Part shown: piece after piece, positions 1 to 5,356 of the stretch | How the letters are laid out: each line of letters opens with the position of its first letter | How positions within the stretch are numbered: the stretch's first letter is position 1 | Assembly (NCBI GenBank): GCA_944350395.1 | Contig: CALVPA010000030.1 | Coordinates: 1-15,113, forward strand | Direction: 5' to 3' | From: an uncultured Bacilli bacterium | GTDB lineage: Bacteria > Bacillota_I > Bacilli_A > RF39 > UBA660 | Length of the DNA: 15,113 bases | Made by a program: the position numbers and the translations under genes | The notes under the pieces: generated by a model | Database searches by the model: none | What the model was told of the DNA's origin: nothing | What the model saw: the letters and a program-made list of their open reading frames with translations, nothing else

Positions 1-553
1 TAGGAGCATCTATTACAGCACTCATGTGGTTGTATTCGCCTTTTAAAAGAGCTACATAGACTCTTTTGATAGTCTTATTTTTAAAGCATTCTGCAAAAAT
101 TGCATGTACTTTATCATTTTTAGCTACTAATAGTAGTCCACTCGTATCTTTATCGATTCTGTGTACGATACCTGGTCTAAAATAGCCATTAGAATCCGAT
201 AATTTGTCGGTATGGTTTAATAGTGCATTTACTAAAGTATGCGACATATTCCCATTTCCAGGATGCACTACCATTCCACTAGGTTTATTTACGACTAATA
301 TGTATTCATCTTCGTATACTATATCTAAATCTATATCTTCTCCCTTTACTTCTATAGGTTTAATGTAGTCGTCTGGAAGTGTTATTTCATCTCCATTTTT
401 GAATTTAAAACTGGATTTTATAGATTTTCCATTTACTAAGACCAAGTCTTTTGAGATCATCTCTTCTATTTTACTTCTAGAATATTCTGTTACTGTGCCT
501 AGATATTTATCGATTCTCACAATTTCATCTATATTTTCTACTTTTACTACCAT
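1..553 (-). CDS. rluD: 23S rRNA pseudouridine synthase, RluD family (C-terminus cut by window edge)
   Basis: Converts uridines of 23S rRNA to pseudouridine during large-subunit assembly. The visible 184 codons hold an N-terminal S4 RNA-binding domain (about residues 12-75, with RIDKYLG and VLVNGK) and the start of the catalytic domain. The signature HRIDKDTSGLLLVAK begins at H131, and D134 is the expected catalytic aspartate. NKPSGMVVHPGNGN precedes it, as is usual for the RluA/RluC/RluD group. About 120 C-terminal residues should lie beyond position 1. The ATG at 553 lies inside the 3' end of lspA (29-base overlap) and is preceded by AAAGGAGAAGAAC, so the two genes are translationally coupled. 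The lspA-rluD pairing is the same as in Bacillus (lspA-ylyB). RluD rather than RluC is inferred from this context. Confidence 0.93.
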   Translation of the reverse strand, partial: MVVKVENIDEIVRIDKYLGTVTEYSRSKIEEMISKDLVLVNGKSIKSSFKFKNGDEITLPDDYIKPIEVKGEDIDLDIVYEDEYILVVNKPSGMVVHPGNGNMSHTLVNALLNHTDKLSDSNGYFRPGIVHRIDKDTSGLLLVAKNDKVHAIFAECFKNKTIKRVYVALLKGEYNHMSAVIDAP

Positions 554-1001
554 GTTCTTCTCCTTTATACATACTAACAATCAATAGTATTACTCCTATT
601 ACTATACACATATCTGCGACATTGAATATAGGAAAGTTATACTCGAATATCTTAAACTTTAAAAAGTCTCTCACTATGCCTAAAAATAGTCTATCGCTCA
701 AATTACCGAGTATACCACCTACTAATAAACCAAATGCAAAAGTAGTAGTCTTATTCTTTTTAAAATCTTTAGATAATTTAAATAAAAGAATTATACATAC
801 GAAACTTAAGGCTATTAAAAAAAGAGTATAGCCTTCTAGTATGCTGAAAGCTGCACCTGTATTTCCAACTCTAGTCAGATAAAAAAAATTTTTAACGATG
901 ACTATCACTTGATCTGGCTCTAAAAATGTATCTATTAATACTTTTGATACTTGATCTATTATTAGTGATACGATCCCAATTATAAATATTTTTTTATTCA
1001 T
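525..1001 (-). CDS. lspA: Lipoprotein signal peptidase (signal peptidase II)
   Basis: Membrane aspartyl protease that cuts the signal peptide of diacylglyceryl-modified prolipoproteins. The 158-residue length is normal. Four hydrophobic membrane segments are visible (about 4-22, 58-75, 86-100 and 131-145). Family motifs are DQVSK (16-20), NTGAAFS (47-53), GGILGNLSDR (95-104) and FNVAD (126-130). D103 and D130 correspond to the catalytic dyad. The ATG has a GGTGAG SD site upstream. The C-terminus is basic (GSKSRKYR) and overlaps the start of rluD. The gene follows ylmC after 33 bases that contain a plausible own promoter, so it may be expressed outside sporulation although it lies next to sporulation genes. 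Confidence 0.97.
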   Translation of the reverse strand: MNKKIFIIGIVSLIIDQVSKVLIDTFLEPDQVIVIVKNFFYLTRVGNTGAAFSILEGYTLFLIALSFVCIILLFKLSKDFKKNKTTTFAFGLLVGGILGNLSDRLFLGIVRDFLKFKIFEYNFPIFNVADMCIVIGVILLIVSMYKGEEHGSKSRKYR

Positions 1002-1019
1002 CGCTTGCTCACCATTAAA

Positions 1020-1048
1020 ATTATACTATTAAATTTATAAATCGACAA
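1020..1048 (-). promoter_or_regulatory. SigA-type promoter for lspA-rluD
   Basis: On the minus strand, TTGTCG (1043-1048) and a perfect TATAAT (1020-1025) are 17 bases apart. The -35 element overlaps the last codons of ylmC. It would let lspA-rluD be transcribed without the sporulation operon. The -35 match is only 4 of 6, so this is a moderate call. Confidence 0.5.
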
Positions 1049-1259
1049 GTATTACATCAGACCCAAATTTGATTATTTGGTCGAATTTTATGTTTGTTTC
1101 GGTGCCAAATGGTGTCATTTTTTTAAAGAATTTTGTAGGCTCTACTACTAGGTAAAGTATCTCCCCTTTTTCGTTTACGACTAAATCGCATATTCTACCT
1201 ATTCGTTTTCCATCTTTAGTATTGACTATATCTTTTTGTTGTAATTCGCTCATGTTCAT
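1035..1259 (-). CDS. ylmC: YlmC/YmxH family sporulation-associated PRC-barrel protein
   Basis: Small 74-residue single-domain protein of the PRC-barrel fold. The KDIVNTKDGKRIGRICDLVV strand pattern (about 9-28), the GEILYLVVEP segment (32-41) and the C-terminal IKFDQIIKFGSDVILVDL (58-74) are typical of the YlmC/YmxH family. That family is found almost only in endospore formers, and its biochemical role is not established. It lies 23 bases after sigG and is very probably cotranscribed with it. Two in-frame ATGs exist (1259 and 1253). The first is preferred because GAGGCG lies 6-8 bases before it. The product has no membrane segment or signal peptide and is expected to be cytosolic. Confidence 0.85.
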   Translation of the reverse strand: MNMSELQQKDIVNTKDGKRIGRICDLVVNEKGEILYLVVEPTKFFKKMTPFGTETNIKFDQIIKFGSDVILVDL

Positions 1260-1282
1260 ATAATTCGCCTCAATAAATTATA

Positions 1283-2059
1283 TTATTCCATCAGTTTTTT
1301 AATGTTTTTAATAGCACTTTTTTCTAGTCTTGATACTTGAGCTTGACTCACGTTCATCTCTTCGGCTATTTCACTCTGTGTCTTTCCGATTATGTAGCGA
1401 TTTACTAGTATATCTTTTTCTCTTTTCTTTATCTTGTTTAAGGCTTCTTTCATCGCTAAAAGCATATCTTTATCAGTATTATTCGCTTTAGTATCTGCAA
1501 TTTGGTCTAATAAAAATATAGTATCTCCCCCATCGTTATAGATGGGTTCAAATATGCTCACTGGATCTTGCAGCGACTCTAAACTAAATCTTATGTCGTA
1601 TTCATTTATACCTAAGTTTTTAGCGATAACTTCGTTCGTCGGTTCTACTCCATAGACAGTAGAATATTCATCTTTGAACTTTAGTATTTTGTATGCAGTA
1701 TCTCTTATACTTCTAGCAATTCTGACACTGCTGTTTGTCCTTATGAGTCTTTTTACTTCTCCCAAAATTAGTGGTACAGCATACGTAGAAAACATCACTC
1801 CATATGACATATCGAAATTGTCTACTGCCTTTATTAATCCGATGCAACCTACTTGAAATAGATCGTTCATATCGAGTTCTTTATATCTATACTTACTTAT
1901 AATACTTAAGACTAATTTAAGATTTCCGTTAACTATTTCTGTCTTGGCTGCAGCATCCCCATCTTTAAATCTTTTAAACAGTTCTAACATCTCATCGTTA
2001 CTCAAAACTTTTAAATTGTTCGTATCTATACCAGCAATATCTACTTTAAACTTACTCAA
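1283..2059 (-). CDS. sigG: Late forespore RNA polymerase sigma factor SigG
   Basis: Sporulation sigma factor that switches on late forespore genes after engulfment. The 258-residue length fits the family. The N-terminus KVDIAGIDTNNLKVL (5-19) matches the SigG-specific motif around VEICGVNT, which in Bacillus serves in control by anti-sigma factors. Region 2 contains DLFQVGCIGLIKAVDNFD and FSTYAVPLILGEVKR, and region 3 contains ARSIRDTAYK. SigG-specific QDPVSIFEPIYNDGGD lies before region 4. The region 4 helix-turn-helix is KTQSEIAEEMNVSQAQVSRLE. The start is TTG at 2059, preceded by GGAGGGGG and 7 bases. That SD lies in a stem-loop (separate entry). The gene follows sigE by 48 bases in the order conserved in Bacillus. 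SigF is the nearest alternative but lacks the N-terminal and QDPVSIFEPIYNDGGD motifs. Confidence 0.95.
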   Translation of the reverse strand: MSKFKVDIAGIDTNNLKVLSNDEMLELFKRFKDGDAAAKTEIVNGNLKLVLSIISKYRYKELDMNDLFQVGCIGLIKAVDNFDMSYGVMFSTYAVPLILGEVKRLIRTNSSVRIARSIRDTAYKILKFKDEYSTVYGVEPTNEVIAKNLGINEYDIRFSLESLQDPVSIFEPIYNDGGDTIFLLDQIADTKANNTDKDMLLAMKEALNKIKKREKDILVNRYIIGKTQSEIAEEMNVSQAQVSRLEKSAIKNIKKLME

Positions 2060-2063
2060 AACA

Positions 2064-2096
2064 AAACCCCCTCCGACTAAATATTGGAGTGGGTTT
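2064..2096 (-). promoter_or_regulatory. Stem-loop that pairs the sigG ribosome binding site
   Basis: In the minus-strand RNA, AAACCCACTCC pairs with GGAGGGGGTTT across an 11-base loop, giving ten pairs with one G-A mismatch. A bulged extension (2059-2062 with 2097-2100) reaches the TTG start. The 3' arm is the sigG SD itself. The structure fills most of the sigE-sigG gap. It could block translation of sigG from transcripts that read through from spoIIGA-sigE, whereas a transcript starting within or after the 5' arm would escape. The 3' arm is followed by TTTTGTTTT, so weak termination is also possible. Confidence 0.65.
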
Positions 2097-2107
2097 GTTT
2101 GTTTTAT

Positions 2108-2794
2108 TCAAGTCTTCATAGTATTTTTTAGTTTTCTTATCACTTTCTTTTCGATTCTCGATATATAAGACTGACTTATGCCTAACATATCTGCGACTTC
2201 TTTTTGAGTATATTCTTCCGTATTGTTAAGGCCGTACCTCAAAGTCATTATTTCTCTGTCTCTTTCAGGAAGAAGCGCTAACTCTTTTTCTAGTTCTATC
2301 TTATTAAATTTATCTTCTAATTCGTTGTGCACTACATCCGGTTCTGTCCCCATGATGTCTTCTAAGTGTAATTCGTTTCCTTCCGCATCGTAGTTTAGTG
2401 CATCTTCAAAACTTATCTCACCCTTCCTATTTTTGTTTTTTCTCAAGAACATGAGTATTTCATTAGTGATACACCTAGATGCATAAGTTGCAAGTTTTAT
2501 GTTTTTATCTATTTTATAAGTCATTATTCCTTTGATTAGCCCTAGAGAACCAATGCTTACTAGATCTTCTAAGTCTATACCTGTACTATCGAACTTTTTA
2601 GCGAGGAATACGACTAATCTTAAGTTGTGTTCTATTAAGATGTTTCTAGCTTCCATATCGCCTGCTTTACACTTGATGAGATAGTTTAGTTCTTCTTCCT
2701 TTGATAGAGGTGGTGGAAGAGCATCACTACTACCTATAAAGAAACAGTCATTATATTTTGCTTTTAACCATTCGATGATCTTTTTAAATATCAT
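2108..2794 (-). CDS. sigE: Early mother-cell sigma factor SigE, made as pro-SigE
   Basis: Sigma factor for early mother-cell transcription. The 228 residues run in the standard order: an amphipathic pro-sequence (about 1-18), the junction FFIGSSDALPPPLS (18-31) that matches YYIGGSEALPPPLS of Bacillus pro-SigE, then region 2 (NLRLVVFLAKKF, DLVSIGSLGLIKG, LATYASRCITNEILMFLRK). The linker has SFEDALNYDAEGNEL, and region 4 has ERDREIMTLRYGL and TQKEVADMLGISQSYISRIE. Removal of the pro-sequence by SpoIIGA, encoded just upstream, is expected. The ATG overlaps the spoIIGA stop (ATGA), with GGAGGG close upstream, so translation is coupled. The pro-sequence is roughly nine residues shorter than in B. 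subtilis. SigK is excluded by the junction motif and the gene order. Confidence 0.96.
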   Translation of the reverse strand: MIFKKIIEWLKAKYNDCFFIGSSDALPPPLSKEEELNYLIKCKAGDMEARNILIEHNLRLVVFLAKKFDSTGIDLEDLVSIGSLGLIKGIMTYKIDKNIKLATYASRCITNEILMFLRKNKNRKGEISFEDALNYDAEGNELHLEDIMGTEPDVVHNELEDKFNKIELEKELALLPERDREIMTLRYGLNNTEEYTQKEVADMLGISQSYISRIEKKVIRKLKNTMKT

Positions 2795-3546
2795 AAACCC
2801 TCCATTCTAGCATTTAATAAAGCGTTTACTCCTTCAATGTTAAATTTTACTTCACTTATGCCTATTAATACTCCTGTTTGACTTTTACCGTTTACATATA
2901 CTTCATCCGGTTTAAAGCAGTTCACTATTCCATGATGGTTTAAGGCATTAAAAGGAACCGGCAAAAGTTTTAATTTGTGATTTTTTATGTATTCTTTTTC
3001 TACAAGTATTATGGGTTTACCACTTATCGGACTAACTAACTTATTTCCACTATCTAAGTAACCAGTTCCCCTAAATTCTAACCCGTCATACTTGATAAGC
3101 AAATCATATCTATTATTGTAATTATTTTTAAATCTCTTAGTTAATCTATAGTATATAAGTAGTACTAATGGACTTAAAATCAAGATGATTATATATCTAA
3201 AACTGTAAGTCATATCTATTTGAAATTCGTTATAAAGATAATAAGTAAATCCTCCCAGTATAGTTCCTACTAGATATAGATAGATTACATTATAAAAAGT
3301 ATATTTTATATCTTTAAATCCAAAACTTATTATAGACATGATTAGACTTATTGAATTTTTTAGTAAAAATAAATTAATTCTATTAAAATTAATAAAGATA
3401 GTTATCATACTGAGTTCACCAGATAAAGCCCCTAACAACGTACGTTTATAAGAAGATTTTCTCTTTAGAAGTAGATCGACTGTTAAGAGAAGAGCAAAAT
3501 CGAATACAAGGTTAACTACGAATATCAGATCTAAATAGATAATCAT
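2791..3546 (-). CDS. spoIIGA: Sporulation sigma-E factor processing peptidase SpoIIGA
   Basis: Membrane-embedded aspartic protease of the sporulation septum that cleaves pro-SigE. The N-terminal half holds five hydrophobic segments. The C-terminal half is a cytosolic domain with GYLDSGNKL, the SpoIIGA equivalent of the aspartyl protease DTG motif. The active-site aspartate is D165 counted from the ATG at 3546. The N-terminus MIIYLDLIFVVNLVFDF matches the family start (MKIYLDVIWLLNFCFD). I chose ATG 3546 because AGGTG lies 6 bases before it. A GTG at 3555 would add three residues and has no good SD. At 251 residues it is shorter than the roughly 310 of Bacillus. It overlaps sigE by four bases, and an upstream terminator separates it from trmD. 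Confidence 0.92.
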   Translation of the reverse strand: MIIYLDLIFVVNLVFDFALLLTVDLLLKRKSSYKRTLLGALSGELSMITIFINFNRINLFLLKNSISLIMSIISFGFKDIKYTFYNVIYLYLVGTILGGFTYYLYNEFQIDMTYSFRYIIILILSPLVLLIYYRLTKRFKNNYNNRYDLLIKYDGLEFRGTGYLDSGNKLVSPISGKPIILVEKEYIKNHKLKLLPVPFNALNHHGIVNCFKPDEVYVNGKSQTGVLIGISEVKFNIEGVNALLNARMEGL

Positions 3547-3564
3547 GTCCTTCACCTATTATCG

Positions 3565-3597
3565 AGTATAAAAAAAAGACACAGTTTAATGTGTCAC
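3565..3597 (-). promoter_or_regulatory. Possible spoIIGA promoter with a long spacer
   Basis: On the minus strand, GTGACA (3592-3597) and TATACT (3565-3570) are separated by 21 bases. The B. subtilis spoIIG promoter is known for an over-long spacer (22 bases) that makes it dependent on Spo0A. Here the elements overlap the terminator of the preceding gene, so the match may be accidental. No clear 0A box (TGTCGAA type) was found, only a poor TGACAGAAA just upstream. Confidence 0.3.
3570..3595 (-). terminator. Rho-independent terminator after the trmD operon
   Basis: In minus-strand RNA, GACACA pairs with TGTGTC around a 6-base loop and is followed directly by eight U. It lies 8 bases after the stop of the 123-residue gene and before spoIIGA, separating the rimM-trmD operon from the sporulation operon. 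Confidence 0.85.
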
Positions 3598-3603
3598 TTT
3601 CTG

Positions 3604-3975
3604 TCATCTATGAATACTTTTTTTACGTTTTTTATTTTCTATACGTTTTTCTATATCGTCGAATTTATAGTTATATCTCTTTACAAGTTTATCGCTTAAA
3701 TATTTTGAATATTTATCAAACAATATTTTTTTCATAGTGTCTAGTTTTATTATTAGTTCATTTGCAGATTCGTCGTCATCATCCTCTAGTAAGAGATACA
3801 GACTAAGAATATCTTTTAAATATTTATCTAATTTTTTAGCAAGTATATACTCGATCATGTCATAATCGTATATCCATATTTTTGTCTTAGATCCAAATTT
3901 ATATCCATTTTTAAATGTTACATTATCTTCTATTTTATTGTAATAGTCTTTTTTTGTAATTTTAAAGTACTTCAT
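3604..3975 (-). CDS. Hypothetical 123-residue protein, last gene of the rimM-trmD operon
   Basis: Not recognised. The 123-residue product is strongly charged, with many lysines, aspartates and tyrosines. It has an acidic patch EDDDDES (64-70) and a basic C-terminus (KRIENKKRKKSIHR), with no membrane segment and no signal peptide. Most of it reads as alpha-helical from about residue 38 onward. An SD site GGAG, formed by the end of trmD, precedes the ATG by 9 bases, and the gene starts 5 bases after the trmD stop. It ends just before a good terminator. Its position is where rplS usually follows trmD in Firmicutes, but it has no resemblance to L19. That it is a real gene is supported by spacing, SD and terminator. 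No function can be given. Confidence 0.8.
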   Translation of the reverse strand: MKYFKITKKDYYNKIEDNVTFKNGYKFGSKTKIWIYDYDMIEYILAKKLDKYLKDILSLYLLLEDDDDESANELIIKLDTMKKILFDKYSKYLSDKLVKRYNYKFDDIEKRIENKKRKKSIHR

Positions 3976-3980
3976 AAAAA

Positions 3981-4643
3981 TTACTCCATTATGTCTGGTC
4001 TAGCTTTTTGTGTCTTTTTTAACTTTTCAGATTGTCTCCACTTTTCTATCTCGGCATGATTACCACTTAAAAGCACTTCAGGAACTTTCATTCCTCTATA
4101 CTCACTCGGTTTTGTGTAAGAAGGGTAATCTAATAGACCGTCCTCAAACGATTCACTTTCCAAACTTTCTTTGTTTATAACGCCGGGAATTAGGCGAACT
4201 ACTGAATCGGTAATAGCCATTGCAGGTATTTCTCCACCCGTTAATACAAAATTGCCAATAGATATTATATAATCAGCAAGCGACTTTATACGCTCGTCGA
4301 ATCCCTCATAGTGACCGCATATTAATATTAGATGCTCAATTTTAGCAAATTCTTTAGCGCAGTCTTCATCGTATGTCCTTCCGTCAGGTGAAAGTATTAC
4401 TATTTTAGAGTTTTGTGTTTTAATTTTATCGATGCATTCAAATATAGGTTCACACCTAAGAAGCATTCCAGGCCCACCACCGTAAATGGTATCGTCTACT
4501 TGTCCATTGTTTAAAGGTGTGTAATCTCTAAAGTTAATCACATTTATTTCAACTTTTTTATCTCTAATAGCTCTTTTGATTATAGATTCGTTCAAAAAGC
4601 CATCAAACATGTTTGGAAAAAGGCTAAGTATATCAATTCTCAT
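3981..4643 (-). CDS. trmD: tRNA (guanine-N1-)-methyltransferase
   Basis: Methylates G37 of tRNAs with a G at position 36 using S-adenosylmethionine, preventing frameshifts. The 220-residue product has the SPOUT trefoil-knot pattern: MRIDILSLFPNMF at the start, YGGGPGMLL (54-62), LSPDGRTYDE, LICGHYEGFDERI (106-118), IGNFVLTGGEIPAMAITD and GLLDYPSYTKP in the flexible linker. The C-terminus PEVLLSGNHAEIEKWR is also typical. It is slightly short of the usual 230-250 residues but has all motifs. Its ATG overlaps the rimM stop by four bases (ATGA), with GAGGAG 8 bases upstream, so it is translationally coupled to rimM. Confidence 0.98.
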   Translation of the reverse strand: MRIDILSLFPNMFDGFLNESIIKRAIRDKKVEINVINFRDYTPLNNGQVDDTIYGGGPGMLLRCEPIFECIDKIKTQNSKIVILSPDGRTYDEDCAKEFAKIEHLILICGHYEGFDERIKSLADYIISIGNFVLTGGEIPAMAITDSVVRLIPGVINKESLESESFEDGLLDYPSYTKPSEYRGMKVPEVLLSGNHAEIEKWRQSEKLKKTQKARPDIME

Positions 4644-5125
4644 TTCATCAACTCCTCGATATCTTTAGCAATTATTCTATTTGTTTCTAAATCTACTCTT
4701 TCAATAAATTCGTCTACTAAAGGAACCATAAATTTTTTATTCGATTCGATTACCAATATATCGTAAACACCGTTATTTAATATTTCTACTACGTTGCCAC
4801 ACTTTTTACCGTTTGAATATACTTCCATGCCATATAGGTCGTCTAATATGTATTCTCCACTCTTTAAGTTTAATTCATCTCTATCTATAAATACATCATG
4901 ACCTATATACTTTTCGGTCAAATTTATATCTTTTAAATTGTCTATAGTTACTAGATAAAAGCCTTTATAATATTTTGACGCAGTTATTGTGTGCTCTTCT
5001 TCGTTTAAATATATCGTGTTATTTTTGACGAATACTTTATCTGGATTTTCAAACCTGCACTTAATCTTCAAGTCTCCCCTAAGCCCATGAGTACCTTGGA
5101 CATATCCTATATAAACTCTTTGCAT
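4640..5125 (-). CDS. rimM: 16S rRNA processing / ribosome maturation protein RimM
   Basis: Assists 30S assembly around the 16S 3' domain and binds S19. The N-terminal RimM beta-barrel begins RVYIGYVQGTHGLRGDLKIK, and the C-terminal PRC-barrel contains YILDDLYGMEVYSNG and FMVPLVDEFIERVD. With the ATG at 5125 the protein has 161 residues. That start is chosen because GGTGG lies 5 bases before it and the family motif begins immediately after. An upstream GTG at 5137 would add four residues and has only AAAGAAAT upstream. It forms an overlapping pair with trmD, the standard arrangement. The rpsP gene that usually precedes rimM is missing. A tRNA gene with its terminator lies there instead, so rimM must have its own start of transcription. 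Confidence 0.95.
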   Translation of the reverse strand: MQRVYIGYVQGTHGLRGDLKIKCRFENPDKVFVKNNTIYLNEEEHTITASKYYKGFYLVTIDNLKDINLTEKYIGHDVFIDRDELNLKSGEYILDDLYGMEVYSNGKKCGNVVEILNNGVYDILVIESNKKFMVPLVDEFIERVDLETNRIIAKDIEELMK

Positions 5126-5148
5126 ATAGACCACCACATTTCTTTAAG

Positions 5149-5157
5149 ATAATATCA
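5149..5157 (-). promoter_or_regulatory. Extended -10 promoter for rimM-trmD
   Basis: On the minus strand TGATATTAT (extended TGN plus TATTAT) lies about 24 bases before the rimM ATG, just after the tRNA-Ser terminator. The -35 region is weak. It is supported mainly by the need for a start between that terminator and rimM. Confidence 0.4.
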
Positions 5158-5167
5158 TATTTTTGGC

Positions 5168-5203
5168 AAAAATAAAACTCCTAAACTGTATTTAGTTTAG
5201 AAG
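5168..5203 (-). terminator. Rho-independent terminator of tRNA-Ser
   Basis: In minus-strand RNA, CTTCTAAACT pairs with AGTTTAGGAG (10 pairs, one G-U) around loop AAATAC, followed by TTTTATTTTT. It begins 12 bases after the CCA end of tRNA-Ser. Because no terminator is seen after the sigma gene, it may also end that transcript. Confidence 0.85.
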
Positions 5204-5215
5204 TTAAATTTCTAA

Positions 5216-5306
5216 TGGCGGAGTAGGAGAGATTTGAACTCTCGCGCCAGTTTCCCGACCTACACCCTTAGCAGGGGCGCCTCTTCAGCCTCTTGAGTAC
5301 TACTCC
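5216..5306 (-). tRNA. tRNA-Ser (anticodon GCU)
   Basis: Minus-strand 91-base tRNA. The acceptor stem GGAGTAG pairs with CTACTCC, with discriminator G and an encoded CCA. The anticodon loop CTGCTAA reads GCT, for serine codons AGU and AGC. A long variable arm (around GTAGGTCGGGAAACTGGCGC) is characteristic of class II serine tRNA. The T loop is TTCAAAT. Confidence 0.96.
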
Positions 5307-5321
5307 GTAAGGCACGATATA

Positions 5322-5350
5322 ATTGTACCTAATTTTAGAATTATAGTCAA
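5322..5350 (-). promoter_or_regulatory. SigA promoter of tRNA-Ser
   Basis: On the minus strand TTGACT (5345-5350) and TACAAT (5322-5327) are exactly 17 bases apart. They end 15 bases before the mature 5' end of the tRNA. The match is close to consensus. Confidence 0.78.
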
Positions 5351-5356
5351 GTAAAT

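Noticed and set aside
1..2040. Apparent excess of the tetranucleotide TCGA
   Set aside because: A hand count gives 7 in about 2.0 kb against roughly 6 expected from base composition, so there is no enrichment.
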